This document shows positions 26,195 through 35,399 of a stretch of DNA of 64,000 nucleotides, one piece after another. The position numbers were made by a program, and so were the translations under genes. Location: positions 10,061-74,060 of the forward strand of contig NZ_JASLGE010000024.1 in NCBI RefSeq assembly GCF_030150285.1, written 5' to 3'. Source of the stretch: Pseudomonas sp. (lineage in GTDB: Bacteria > Pseudomonadota > Gammaproteobacteria > Pseudomonadales > Pseudomonadaceae). How positions within the stretch are numbered: position 1 is the first letter of the stretch; each line of letters begins with the position of its first letter. A model generated the notes under the pieces. That model was not told the origin of the DNA. It worked only from the letters and a program-made list of their open reading frames with translations, and ran no database searches.

Positions 26195-27004
26195 TTATTG
26201 AAGCACGAAATAGTCGTAGCGCATCGACACTGTGACGATTAACGGCTCAGGGTGCTCGATGACCTGGGCCCGACGCTCGGCACTGGCACGCCAGCCGTGG
26301 GGCGTCATGGCCAGCAGGTTGGCACGGTCCTGGGGTTGGCTCAGGTGCAGCGTGAACGCCAATGTTTCGCTGTGTTGTAACTGCATGCCCTCGGGCACCA
26401 ATGCCAGGTGCTTGTCGTCGGCGTAATCGCGGACTTCGTCATACAGGCGTTCGCGCAATTCCATCAAGTGACCGCGGGTAGGGCCCACACGCATCAACCC
26501 CCCGCCGGGGGTGAGCAGGCGCTTGGCTTCGAGCCAGTCCAGCGGGCTGAACACGCTGGCCAAAAACTGGCAACTCGCGTCGGCAAGGGGCACGCGAGCC
26601 ATGCTTGCAATCAGCCAGGTCAGTGCCGGGTTACGTTTGCAGGCACGCTTGACGGCTTCGCGGGAAATATCCAGCGCATAGCCGTCGGCATCAGGCAGAG
26701 CCTCGGCGATTTGCGCGGTGTAATAACCCTCGCCACAGCCGATATCGAGCCAGCGTTGAGGGGCGCGTTCAGCGGCGAGGTCTGCCAGGCGCTTGGCCAC
26801 AGGCGCGTAATGACCGGCATTCAGAAAGTCACGGCGGGCTTCCACCATGGCCTGGTTATCACCCGGATCGCGACTGTTTTTGTGCTGGACCGGCAGCAGG
26901 TTCAAGTACCCCTGACGCGCACGGTCGAAGCGGTGGCCCGCCGGGCAGGCCACGCCATTATCGACCGCATTCAGCGGTTCGCTACAGATAGGGCAGGCAA
27001 GCAT
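26195..27004 (-). CDS. rlmA: 23S rRNA (guanine745-N1)-methyltransferase
   Basis: 269 residues. An N-terminal zinc site uses the CPIC motif, a later Cys and a His (MLACPICSEPL, CPAGHRF), then YLNLLP. A SAM domain with WLDIGCGEGYYTAQIAEALP near residue 85 follows. These mark RlmA (RrmA), which methylates G745 of 23S rRNA. Its start overlaps the dapE stop (TGATG), so the two are translationally coupled. Confidence 0.9.
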   Translation of the reverse strand: MLACPICSEPLNAVDNGVACPAGHRFDRARQGYLNLLPVQHKNSRDPGDNQAMVEARRDFLNAGHYAPVAKRLADLAAERAPQRWLDIGCGEGYYTAQIAEALPDADGYALDISREAVKRACKRNPALTWLIASMARVPLADASCQFLASVFSPLDWLEAKRLLTPGGGLMRVGPTRGHLMELRERLYDEVRDYADDKHLALVPEGMQLQHSETLAFTLHLSQPQDRANLLAMTPHGWRASAERRAQVIEHPEPLIVTVSMRYDYFVLQ

Positions 27005-28155
27005 CAGGCGAGCAACTTGATCAAGGTTTGGTAGTAGATTTCGGTGAGTACGTCGAGGTCACTGGCCAGCACCCGCTCGTTGACCTGGTGGATAGTCGCG
27101 TTGACCGGCCCCAGTTCCACAACCTGTGTACCGAGGGTGGCGATAAAGCGCCCGTCCGACGTTCCCCCGCTGGTGGATGCCTGGGTGTCACGGCCGGTGA
27201 CGTGCTTGATGCTCGACGATACGGCGTCCAGCAGCGCGCCGGGTTCGGTCAGGAAAGGCAGGCCGGACAACGCCCAATCGATGTGCCAATCCAGGCCATG
27301 CTTGTCGAGGATGTCCGCGACGCGTTGTTGCAGGCCTTCGACGGTGGATTCGGTGGAGAAGCGGAAGTTGAATACCGCCACCAGGTCGCCCGGGATCACG
27401 TTGGTTGCGCCGGTACCCGAATTGAGGTTGGAGATCTGGAAGCTGGTCGGCGGAAAGAATGCGTTGCCGTCGTCCCAATGCTCAGCGGCCAGTTCAGCCA
27501 AAGCCGGTGCGGCCAGGTGGATCGGGTTTTTTGCCAGATGCGGGTAAGCCACATGGCCCTGAATACCGCGAACGGTGAGTTTGGCCCCCAGCGAACCACG
27601 GCGGCCGTTTTTCACCACATCACCCACCAGCGTGGTGCTTGAGGGTTCACCGACAATGCACCAGTCCAGGCGCTCGTTACGGGCTGCGAACCGCTCAACC
27701 ACGGCTTTGGTGCCGTGATGCGCCGGGCCTTCTTCGTCGCTGGTAATCAAAAATGCAACCGAACCCTTGTGGTCCGGGTAGTCCGCTACAAAGCGCTCAG
27801 CCGCCACCAGCATGGCGGCCAGGCTGCCTTTCATGTCCGCCGCGCCGCGTCCGCAGAGCATGCCGTGTTCGTCGATCAGGGCGTCAAACGGGTCGTTCTG
27901 CCAGGCCTGGACCGGGCCGGTCGGGACCACGTCGGTGTGGCCGGCGAAACACAGTACGGGGCCGTCATGCTTGCCGTGGGTGGCCCAGAAGTTGTCCACG
28001 TCTTCGATGCGCATCGGTTCCAGCGTGAAGCCGGCATCCCCCAGACGCTGCATCATCAGCTTCTGGCAGTCGGCGTCGATCGGCGTCACGGAAGGGCGAC
28101 GGATCAGATCGCAGGCAAGTTGCAGGGTCGGCGAAAGGTCGGCGTGGGCCGTCAT
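27004..28155 (-). CDS. dapE: Succinyl-diaminopimelate desuccinylase
   Basis: Releases succinate from N-succinyl-LL-2,6-diaminopimelate in lysine and peptidoglycan synthesis. 383 residues from ATG 28155 (MTAHADLSPTL); the frame extends to 28239 without homology. The M20 dizinc signatures are present: CFAGHTDVVPTG, RGAADMKGSLAAM and TSDEEGPA. Upstream of and overlapping rlmA. dapD and dapC are elsewhere in this window. Confidence 0.96.
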   Translation of the reverse strand: MTAHADLSPTLQLACDLIRRPSVTPIDADCQKLMMQRLGDAGFTLEPMRIEDVDNFWATHGKHDGPVLCFAGHTDVVPTGPVQAWQNDPFDALIDEHGMLCGRGAADMKGSLAAMLVAAERFVADYPDHKGSVAFLITSDEEGPAHHGTKAVVERFAARNERLDWCIVGEPSSTTLVGDVVKNGRRGSLGAKLTVRGIQGHVAYPHLAKNPIHLAAPALAELAAEHWDDGNAFFPPTSFQISNLNSGTGATNVIPGDLVAVFNFRFSTESTVEGLQQRVADILDKHGLDWHIDWALSGLPFLTEPGALLDAVSSSIKHVTGRDTQASTSGGTSDGRFIATLGTQVVELGPVNATIHQVNERVLASDLDVLTEIYYQTLIKLLA

Positions 28156-28258
28156 GGTGTGGACTCCGAAGCTGGGCGTGTGAAAAAACAGGCTTGCATC
28201 GTGTGCAGGTGTGCTTGCACGGTGATGTGGGCCAGGCACAAAAGGGCGGATATCTTAA

Positions 28259-28290
28259 AGCAAAACGGCGACCAGAGGCCGCCGTTTAGA
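28259..28290 (-). terminator. Terminator after ndvB
   Basis: Stem AAACGGCG / CGCCGTTT (28263-28270, 28280-28287). Read on the minus strand it ends in TTTTGCTTTAAG, a good T tract for ndvB, which stops at 28304. Confidence 0.8.
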
Positions 28291-28303
28291 GGTTGCTTTC
28301 AAT

Positions 28304-30898
28304 TTATGCCGCAGGTTGTTGCGGCGTGGCTTCAGTTGCCGGTTTAGGCAGCGACGAGGCAAAGGCCATGATCAGCGCAGCCAGGTACGGTAACGATTGA
28401 ACCAGCAGCATGACCACCCAGAACCGCATGTCATTGCTCGGCAAGCCTTGTACGAAATAGATCCCCACCGCTGCGCCCCAAAGCAACAGCATGATGAAGA
28501 CTTCTTCCCGTGCTTCCGAGATGGCGACCCAAAAGCCGTGGTTGTCGGCGTTTTTTGGTGTACGGAAAAATGGAATGCTGGTGGTGAAGAATCCGTACAG
28601 CACCGCTTTGGCAATGGTATGGGACAACGCCAGGCCTGCCAGCGCCGCCGCAAAGGCATCTTTGAGGTTAACGCCTACGGCACGGCGGTACAGGAAGATG
28701 ATTTTGCCCACCTTGAACACAAACAGGGCCAAGGGCGGTATGGCGAAAATCAGCAGCGGCGGGTCAACCCGCGTCGGCACAATAATCATCGCCGCTGACC
28801 ACAACAGGGCACCCATGGTGAAGAAAATGTTCATGCCATCGGCCACCCACGGCAGCCAGCCCGCGAGGAAGTGGTAGCGCTGGCCACGGGTCAACTGGGT
28901 GTCTTTACCGCGGATCAAGCTGGAGGTATGGCGCTTGATGATCTGAATCGCGCCATAGGCCCAGCGGAATCGCTGTTTCTTGAAGTCGATAAAGGTATCG
29001 GGCATCAGCCCTTTGCCATAGCTATTGTGGGAATAAGCGGCGGAGTAGCCTTTTTCAAAGACCCGCAAGCCCAGTTCGGCATCTTCACAGATGCACCAGT
29101 CTGCCCAGCCAAGTTCTTCGAGCACGGAACGGCGCGTCATGGTCATGGTGCCGTGCTGAATAATTGCATCGCGGTCATTGCGGGTGACCATGCCAATGTG
29201 GAAAAAGCCTTTGTATTCCGAGTAGCAGAGCTTTTTGAAGGTGCTTTCGTTCGCGTCGCGGTAATCCTGAGGCGACTGCACGATGGCGATTTTGGGGTCG
29301 GCAAAGTGCGGCACCATGTGCTTGAGCCAGTTGGGGTCGACACAGTAATCAGAGTCGATTACGGCAATCACTTCGGCATCGGGCGCGGTGTGCGGGATCA
29401 GGTAGTTCAATGCCCCGCCCTTGAAACCGGCCAACGGGCTGACGTGGAAGAACTTGAAGCGCGGGCCAAGGGTGGCGCAGTAATCGCGAATGGGCTCCCA
29501 GACCGCCGGGTCTTTGGTGTTGTTGTCGATCAGCAACACCTCGAAGTCCGGGTAATCCAGGTTGGCCAGCGCGTCGAGGGTCTGTTTGACCATCTCCGGC
29601 GGTTCGTTGTAGCACGGCACATGGATCGACACTTTAGGCCGGTAGGCGTTTTCGCTGTCTATGGGTAAAAATTCCCGGCGACGTTTGCGAATCCACACGG
29701 CTTCGGCGAGTTCATGGGCTTCGGTGAGTAGGACGATAAATACCCCGAGCGCGCCCAACCCCAGCAAAAAGCCCACGGTCAGGCTGAACCAGGTGCTGTA
29801 TTGCTGACTGTAGTCGTAGCCGATCCATACCAGCGCCGAGCCGCACAGGAAGGCGGTAAAGGTCAGGAAGGTGCGACCGCGCTGGCGCAAGGCTGAGCCG
29901 TCAATCAGCAGCAAGGCCAATGACAGCAGGCCCATGACCACTGAGCCGATGGCCAGTACACGCCATTGCGGAATGGCCACTACCGGGCCTTCAAAGTTGA
30001 ACTTTTGCTGACGTGCGGCGTTGTACACCCCCCAGTAAGCGCCCACCGAACCTTCGTCGCTGGCCTTCCAGGGTTGGTCAAACGCTTCGATCACAAAGTA
30101 GTTGTAGCCGCGACGGTTCAGGGTATTCACCAGCGTGCGCAGGTAAATGGCCTGGTCAGCCGGTGTGGCGTCCGCACCGCCGCGCATGCGGCCATTGCTG
30201 GGCCAGCCCACTTCCGACAGCAGCAGCGGTTTTTTCGGGAACATTTTTTTCAGGTCGCGGGCGCGTTCCAATACGAAATCGCCGGCTTTGTCCATGGGGA
30301 TAAATTCCCAGTACGGCAAAATGTGCGCGGCAATCAAGTCGACATGTTTGGCCAGTTGCGGGTATTTCTCCCAGATGTGCCATTGCTCGGACGTGGTGAC
30401 GGGCACTTTGACGGCCGCGCGCACGCGGTCGAGCAATACGATCAAGTCTTCCGGGGTGATCTCTTCACGAAACAATGCCTCGTTACCGACCACCACGCGC
30501 ACTACGCTGCGCGAGGTGTTGGCCAACTCGATGGCTTTCTGTATTTCGCGTTCGTTGCGTTCCTGGTCGGGGCTGATCCAGATCCCGAGGGTCACGCGTA
30601 AACCGAATTCTTCGGCCAACTTGGGAATGTTCCCCAGCGTGCCGTCGACCGAGTACGTGCGAATGTTGTCAGTGAGCTTGCTGAGAATTTCCAGGTCGCG
30701 CCGCATTTCATCGTCGGTCGGGTACTGGTCTTTCTGCGGGTATTGGCCTTGCTGAAACGGCGAATACGAAAAGCCCGAGATCTGCTCTGGCCAGTTAGGC
30801 GCTGAGACCGGGCGATTGATTAATGCCCAAAAACCGGTGAAGAGGGCGGCAATCGCCAGCACCACCACCAGGTTGATTCCAAATTTACGCGATGACAT
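28304..30898 (-). CDS. ndvB: Cyclic beta-glucan synthase NdvB (GH17-GT2 fusion)
   Basis: 864 residues from ATG 30898. TM1 (about 9-29) is followed by a periplasmic GH17-type glucan transferase domain (about 40-300, with NEALFREE and SEVGWPS holding the acid pair). Two or more TM segments (about 315-400) lead to a cytoplasmic GT2 domain (about 420-680) with DSDYCVD, EDAELGLRVF and QRFRW. Further TM segments close the protein. P. aeruginosa NdvB makes periplasmic cyclic beta-1,3-glucans linked to biofilm-specific antibiotic tolerance. Synthesis by GT2 and ring or branch formation by GH17 is inferred from the family. Confidence 0.9.
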   Translation of the reverse strand: MSSRKFGINLVVVLAIAALFTGFWALINRPVSAPNWPEQISGFSYSPFQQGQYPQKDQYPTDDEMRRDLEILSKLTDNIRTYSVDGTLGNIPKLAEEFGLRVTLGIWISPDQERNEREIQKAIELANTSRSVVRVVVGNEALFREEITPEDLIVLLDRVRAAVKVPVTTSEQWHIWEKYPQLAKHVDLIAAHILPYWEFIPMDKAGDFVLERARDLKKMFPKKPLLLSEVGWPSNGRMRGGADATPADQAIYLRTLVNTLNRRGYNYFVIEAFDQPWKASDEGSVGAYWGVYNAARQQKFNFEGPVVAIPQWRVLAIGSVVMGLLSLALLLIDGSALRQRGRTFLTFTAFLCGSALVWIGYDYSQQYSTWFSLTVGFLLGLGALGVFIVLLTEAHELAEAVWIRKRRREFLPIDSENAYRPKVSIHVPCYNEPPEMVKQTLDALANLDYPDFEVLLIDNNTKDPAVWEPIRDYCATLGPRFKFFHVSPLAGFKGGALNYLIPHTAPDAEVIAVIDSDYCVDPNWLKHMVPHFADPKIAIVQSPQDYRDANESTFKKLCYSEYKGFFHIGMVTRNDRDAIIQHGTMTMTRRSVLEELGWADWCICEDAELGLRVFEKGYSAAYSHNSYGKGLMPDTFIDFKKQRFRWAYGAIQIIKRHTSSLIRGKDTQLTRGQRYHFLAGWLPWVADGMNIFFTMGALLWSAAMIIVPTRVDPPLLIFAIPPLALFVFKVGKIIFLYRRAVGVNLKDAFAAALAGLALSHTIAKAVLYGFFTTSIPFFRTPKNADNHGFWVAISEAREEVFIMLLLWGAAVGIYFVQGLPSNDMRFWVVMLLVQSLPYLAALIMAFASSLPKPATEATPQQPAA

Positions 30899-31141
30899 AG
30901 CTATTTCGGGTTCCAAAAGGAGTGGAACGAAGATCGGTCGACAGGTGCCAAACGGCGCGCATCCTACACTGGGCTTTAACTCAGCGTACAGCGCATAGCC
31001 CTAGATCCGGCGTTTGGCAGTCAATGTTGACTTAAGTTCTTTCTTTAATTGTTGTGGCTCTTGTCTTGTAGCTTTGTAGGGTATTAAAGCAGCTTGATCG
31101 GATGGCCAGCAGGAAATGTACTCAGGGCGTGAACAGGGCTC

Positions 31142-31147
31142 TATAAT
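31142..31147 (+). promoter_or_regulatory. Candidate -10 box for tcdA
   Basis: A consensus TATAAT 27 bases before the tcdA start. No good -35 is seen at the usual spacing, so the assignment is tentative. The 275-base ndvB-tcdA divergent gap shows no other structure. Confidence 0.4.
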
Positions 31148-31173
31148 GCGCGCCGGTTTTTGGGGTGATGGTC

Positions 31174-31986
31174 ATGAGTACAGAAGATCCACGGTTTGGT
31201 GGCGTAGCCCGTTTGTACGGCCTTGAGGGCATGGAACGGTTGCGCTCGGCGCATGTGGCGATTGTCGGGGTAGGCGGCGTTGGGTCGTGGGCGGCCGAGG
31301 CCATTGCCCGCTGCGGCGTGGGCGAAATTTCGCTGTTCGACCTGGATGATGTCTGCGTCAGCAATACCAACCGGCAGTTGCACGCCTTGGGCTCGACGAT
31401 CGGTCGCGACAAGGTCGAGGTGATGGCCGAGCGCCTGCGACAGATCAACCCGGACTGTACCGTTCATGCCGTCGCTGATTTTGTGACGCGCGAGACCATG
31501 GCCCAGTACATCACCCCGGACATGGATTGCGTGATCGACTGCATTGACAGTGTTAACGCCAAGGCGGCGCTGATTGCCTGGTGCAAGCGCCGCAAAATCC
31601 AGATCATCACCACGGGCGGCGCGGGGGGGCAAATAGACCCGACGTTGATTCAGGTGTGTGACTTGAACCGCACCTTCAATGACCCGCTGGCCTCCAAAGT
31701 GCGTTCGACATTGCGTCGCGATTACGGTTTTTCGCGCACTGTGACCCGTCATTACAGCGTGCCCTGCGTGTTTTCGACGGAACAACTGCGCTATCCAAAG
31801 CCGGACGGCAGCATTTGCCTGCAGAAGAGCTTTGTGGGGGAGGGTGTGAAACTCGACTGCTCGGGTGGTTTTGGCGCGGTGATGATGGTGACGGCCACGT
31901 TTGGCATGGTGGCGGCCACCAAGGCGGTGGACAAAATAGTGGCGGGCGTTCGACGGCCTTCGGAAAAGGTCAAGGCAACGCCCTGA
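31174..31986 (+). CDS. tcdA: tRNA threonylcarbamoyladenosine dehydratase TcdA
   Basis: E1-like ATP-dependent enzyme that closes t6A37 to cyclic t6A (ct6A). 270 residues from ATG 31174 (MSTEDPRFGG); in-frame GTG 31165 and ATG 31168 are alternatives. Nucleotide site GVGGVGSWAAEAIARCGVG, acidic DLDDV, NRQLHALGSTIG and a catalytic Cys region VPCVFSTE are seen. It needs sulfur carriers CsdA/CsdE, and those genes lie just downstream in opposite orientation. Confidence 0.93.
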   Translation: MSTEDPRFGGVARLYGLEGMERLRSAHVAIVGVGGVGSWAAEAIARCGVGEISLFDLDDVCVSNTNRQLHALGSTIGRDKVEVMAERLRQINPDCTVHAVADFVTRETMAQYITPDMDCVIDCIDSVNAKAALIAWCKRRKIQIITTGGAGGQIDPTLIQVCDLNRTFNDPLASKVRSTLRRDYGFSRTVTRHYSVPCVFSTEQLRYPKPDGSICLQKSFVGEGVKLDCSGGFGAVMMVTATFGMVAATKAVDKIVAGVRRPSEKVKATP

Positions 31987-32000
31987 CCTTGTTGTCGCAA

Positions 32001-32026
32001 CCGTCGTCTCTCGTCAGCGACGACGG
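32001..32026. terminator. Hairpin between convergent tcdA and csdE
   Basis: CCGTCGTC (32001-32008) pairs with GACGACGG (32019-32026). No clear T run; possible weak bidirectional terminator. Confidence 0.35.
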
Positions 32027-32048
32027 GCACGATGGCCAGGGTGAAGGT

Positions 32049-32453
32049 TTAAGCGGACAACTCACGCATGCGCTGCAACACGGCATTCAGCCCATTGCTG
32101 CGCGAAGGCGACAACTGGCGGCTCAGGCCCAGTTGGTTGAACCAGCCGGGCAGGTCCACCTGTTGCAGCGCTTCGCTGGGCAGCCCGTTAACCCGCGCCA
32201 ATAGCAACGCCACCAAACCGCGTATCAAGCGCGCATCGCTGCTGGCAGAAAACTGCCAGTGGCCGTTGTTTAATTCGCCCACCAACCACACCTGACTTTC
32301 ACAGCCATGCACCCGGTTAGCCTCGTTTTTGTCGGCATCTGCCAGCTCAGGCAGTTTCTGACCCCATTGAATCAGCAGGCGAGCGCGCTGCTCCCAACTG
32401 GCGCAATGCGCAAAGGCGTCGAGTGCGGTTTGGGCGTCCTGGGGCAAGGTCAT
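32049..32453 (-). CDS. csdE: SufE-family sulfur acceptor CsdE
   Basis: 134 residues. The conserved acceptor Cys is in HGCESQVWL (about 50-58); RGLVALLLARVNG is also characteristic. Takes persulfide from CsdA. Overlaps the csdA stop by four bases (ATGA). Proximity to tcdA favours CsdE over SufE as the name. Confidence 0.9.
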   Translation of the reverse strand: MTLPQDAQTALDAFAHCASWEQRARLLIQWGQKLPELADADKNEANRVHGCESQVWLVGELNNGHWQFSASSDARLIRGLVALLLARVNGLPSEALQQVDLPGWFNQLGLSRQLSPSRSNGLNAVLQRMRELSA

Positions 32454-33655
32454 TGCAGCAACTCCAGTGCTTGATCGAGTGCGTTGAAGAATCGCTCAAG
32501 GTCTTCAGAGTCGTTGTACAGGGCCAGCGAAACCCGTATCGCACCGGCCAGACCGAAGCTTTTCAGCAACGGCATTGCGCAGTGATGCCCGGCGCGTACG
32601 GCGATGCCTTGTTCGGTCAACAAGTGTGCAAGGTCGGCGTTATGCACGCCCTCGACGACAAAACTGACCAGTGCCAGTTGGGGTGTACCCAGGAGGCGAA
32701 TGCCCGGTCGCTGTTTCAGGCCTTCGACCAACTGCTGGTGCAGAGCGGCCTCGTGAGCTTCGACGGCGCGTTGATCCAGGCTCGCCAGATAACCGAGGGT
32801 AGCTCCCAGGCCGATCACGCTGGCAATCGGTGGGGTACCGGCCTCAAAGCCCAGCGGGGCGGAGCGGAATGAAGCGTGCTGATAGTCGGCGTCTTGCACC
32901 ATCTCGCCGCCGAACTGCCAATGCTGCAGTTGCGCGAATGCTTCATGACGGCCGAACAGCACGCCCAGCCCGTCCGGGCCGTAGAGTTTGTGGCTGGAAA
33001 AGACGTAGAAGTCGCAACCCAGGGCCTGCACGTCATGGCGACCATGCACAACGCCTTGAGCACCATCGACGACGGTCAGCGCGTGTTGGGCCTTGGCCAG
33101 CGCCAACAGGGCGGGTAGAGGCTGCCATGCGCCGAGCACGTTTGACAGTTGGCTGACGGCCATCAGACGGGTGCGCGGGGTTATCAAGTGGGCGGCCGCT
33201 TCAAGGTCGATGAGGCCGCAGGGGTCCAGCGGCAAGATCACCAGCTTCAAGTGCTTGCGTCGGGCCAATTGTTGCCACGGCAACAGGTTGGCGTGGTGTT
33301 CCAGAGCACTGACGACAATTTCATCGCCCGGCTCGAATAGAGGCTCCAGCCCATAGGCCAGAAGGTTAAGCGCAGACGTGGCACCGTGAGTGAAGACGAT
33401 GTGCCCGCAATCGCCAGTATTGAGCCATTGCGCCACTTTACAGCGGCTGTTCTCAAATGCCTGGGTCGCATGAGCGCCCGGCAAGTGCTGCGCACGGTGA
33501 ACATTGGCCGCGCCGCTGGCGTAATAGTGCGTCAGTGCGTCGAGCAGCGCCTGGGGTTTTTGCGTGGTGGCAGCGTTGTCCAGATACGTCTGGTCCTGAC
33601 GCTGCAAGGCTGCGATGGCGGGAAAGTCAGCGCGCCAGGGAGAAGGCAAAAGCAT
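32450..33655 (-). CDS. csdA: Cysteine desulfurase CsdA (SufS type)
   Basis: PLP enzyme moving sulfur from L-cysteine to its own Cys and on to CsdE. 401 residues, class V aminotransferase fold. NAATTQKP near the start, the PLP Lys in FSSHKLYGPDGLGVL and the active-site Cys in RAGHHCAMPLL are typical of group II desulfurases. Lies between dapD (57 bases upstream) and csdE (overlapping), all on the minus strand. Confidence 0.93.
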   Translation of the reverse strand: MLLPSPWRADFPAIAALQRQDQTYLDNAATTQKPQALLDALTHYYASGAANVHRAQHLPGAHATQAFENSRCKVAQWLNTGDCGHIVFTHGATSALNLLAYGLEPLFEPGDEIVVSALEHHANLLPWQQLARRKHLKLVILPLDPCGLIDLEAAAHLITPRTRLMAVSQLSNVLGAWQPLPALLALAKAQHALTVVDGAQGVVHGRHDVQALGCDFYVFSSHKLYGPDGLGVLFGRHEAFAQLQHWQFGGEMVQDADYQHASFRSAPLGFEAGTPPIASVIGLGATLGYLASLDQRAVEAHEAALHQQLVEGLKQRPGIRLLGTPQLALVSFVVEGVHNADLAHLLTEQGIAVRAGHHCAMPLLKSFGLAGAIRVSLALYNDSEDLERFFNALDQALELLQ

Positions 33656-33671
33656 GGTGGACGGCCTGTGA

Positions 33672-33697
33672 TGACGGGGCCAAAAGTGCCCCCGTCA
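33672..33697. other. Hairpin between dapD and csdA
   Basis: TGACGGGGC pairs with the TGACGGGGGC complement (33672-33680, 33688-33697). No T run, so likely an intra-operon stability or partial attenuation element. Confidence 0.35.
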
Positions 33698-33712
33698 GTG
33701 GCAGATAAACGC

Positions 33713-34747
33713 TTAGTTGTGAGCGTGCAGGGCTTCGTTCAGCTCAATGGCCGACTTGTGGGTTTTGCATTCCACTGCGCCGGTTTCCGAGTTGCGACGG
33801 AACAGCAGGTCCGGTTGGCCAGCCAGGTCACGGGCTTTCACCACTTTGACCAGCTGGTTGTTTTCGTCCAGAAGGGCCACTTTGGTGCCCGCGGTAACGT
33901 ACAGGCCCGACTCAACGGTGTTGCGGTCGCCCAACGGGATGCCGATACCGGCGTTCGCGCCGATCAGGCAGCCTTCGCCTACCTTGATCACAATGTTACC
34001 GCCGCCCGACAGGGTGCCCATGGTGGAGCAGCCGCCGCCCAGGTCAGAACCCTTGCCCACGAATACGCCCGCCGAGACACGGCCTTCGATCATGCCTGGG
34101 CCTTCGGTGCCCGCGTTGAAGTTGACGAAACCTTCGTGCATCACGGTGGTGCCTTCGCCAATGTAAGCACCCAGACGGATACGTGCGCTGTCTGCGATAC
34201 GCACGCCAGCCGGTACCACGTAGTCGGTCATTTTCGGGAACTTGTCGACCGAGAACACTTCCAGGAAGTTGCCACGCAGACGGGCTTCCAGTTGACGTTC
34301 AGCCAGCTCGCTGAGGTCGATGGCACCCTGGCTGGTCCATGCCACGTTGGGCAGCAGCGGGAACACGCCCGCCAGGCTCAAGCCGTGCGGCTTGACCAGG
34401 CGATGGGATAGCAGGTGCAACTTGAGGTAGGCCTCAGGGGTTGAGGTCAGTGCGGCATCTTCGGCCAGCAGGGTGGCGACCAGCGGGTTGTGGCTCTCGG
34501 CCAGGCGGGTCAGCAGCGCGGCTTGGGCAACATCCACCGTTTTGAGCGCATCAGCCATTTGTGCGGCCTGGGCTGTCGTAAAGGTGATTGCCTGATTGCC
34601 GCCGGTATAGCCCAGAATCGGTGCGATGGCTGCAATCAGCTCGGCCGACGGGTTGATCAGGGGTTGTGCGTAGAACACTTCCAGCCATGCGCCTTGACGG
34701 TTTTGGGTGCCGACGCCGAAGGCTGCGCTGAACAGGGTAGTAGACAT
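33713..34747 (-). CDS. dapD: Tetrahydrodipicolinate N-succinyltransferase
   Basis: 344 residues, the longer actinobacterial/Pseudomonas DapD type with N-terminal extension and left-handed beta-helix hexapeptide repeats (about 180-290, e.g. IGEGTTVMHEGFVNFNAGT, GGGCSTMGTLSGGGN). Makes N-succinyl-2-amino-6-oxopimelate for the lysine pathway. GAGG precedes ATG 34747. Middle of the yffB-dapD-csdA-csdE run. Confidence 0.95.
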   Translation of the reverse strand: MSTTLFSAAFGVGTQNRQGAWLEVFYAQPLINPSAELIAAIAPILGYTGGNQAITFTTAQAAQMADALKTVDVAQAALLTRLAESHNPLVATLLAEDAALTSTPEAYLKLHLLSHRLVKPHGLSLAGVFPLLPNVAWTSQGAIDLSELAERQLEARLRGNFLEVFSVDKFPKMTDYVVPAGVRIADSARIRLGAYIGEGTTVMHEGFVNFNAGTEGPGMIEGRVSAGVFVGKGSDLGGGCSTMGTLSGGGNIVIKVGEGCLIGANAGIGIPLGDRNTVESGLYVTAGTKVALLDENNQLVKVVKARDLAGQPDLLFRRNSETGAVECKTHKSAIELNEALHAHN

Positions 34748-34791
34748 GCAATTACCTCTTACAAAAAAAATGGGCGGTGTTGGCTCAAGGG

Positions 34792-35154
34792 TTAAAGAAG
34801 GGCCGCCGCATAAAGATCTGGCTTGAAGCCAATCAGGGTTTTGTCACCGAGATCGAGCACCGGGCGCTTGATCATCGAGGGTTGGGCCAGCATCAGCTCA
34901 ATGGCTTTCGCTTGGTCGAGATCGGCTTTCTGTTCGTCGTCGAGTTTGCGAAACGTGGTGCCAGCGCGGTTGAGCACGACTTGCCAACCGTGTTCGTCGC
35001 ACCATTGAGTCAGGTGCTCACGGTCGATACCGCTGCTTTTGTAATCATGGAAGTCATACCGCACGCCATGCTCATCCAGCCAGGTGCGCGCCTTTTTCAT
35101 GGTGTCGCAGGCTTTGATGCCGAAAAGGTGCAAGGTCTTGTTCGAATCGGTCAC
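34792..35154 (-). CDS. ArsC/Spx-family protein YffB-like
   Basis: 120 residues from a GTG start at 35154, chosen because GGAGGGG lies just upstream and the thioredoxin-like fold begins at LHLFGIKACDTMKKA. One conserved Cys in ACDTMKKA and late IKRPVLDLGD match the YffB branch of the arsenate reductase-like family. These often sit beside dapE/dapD and are not proven arsenate reductases. Open frame further upstream (to 35262) is not family-like. Confidence 0.85.
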   Translation of the reverse strand: MTDSNKTLHLFGIKACDTMKKARTWLDEHGVRYDFHDYKSSGIDREHLTQWCDEHGWQVVLNRAGTTFRKLDDEQKADLDQAKAIELMLAQPSMIKRPVLDLGDKTLIGFKPDLYAAALL

Positions 35155-35399
35155 GGAAATTGCCCCTCCCTTGGAGATGCCTGAAATGATCGGTGGCGGA
35201 TTATGCCACGGGCAGCGCGCTTGGGCGTGTATGGCTGCAAGCTTGGCATGCACATATGACACGTCGTCGAACTGCTACTTTTGTTCAGGGCCCGGTTTTG
35301 CCTTTAGGCGCTACTATGGCCTGCTGTGAGAAACTGTTACTAGCGGTGTCTAGTCCAAGACTTTTAGCCAAAAGATGATTGTTTGGGAACCCTGTTGAT

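Noticed and set aside
30899..31173. tRNA or small RNA gene in the ndvB-tcdA gap
   Set aside because: No cloverleaf or T-arm sequence found; only a -10-like box stands out.
33386..34411. 341-codon forward frame over csdA and dapD
   Set aside because: Overlaps two clear minus-strand enzymes and has no ribosome site or motif.
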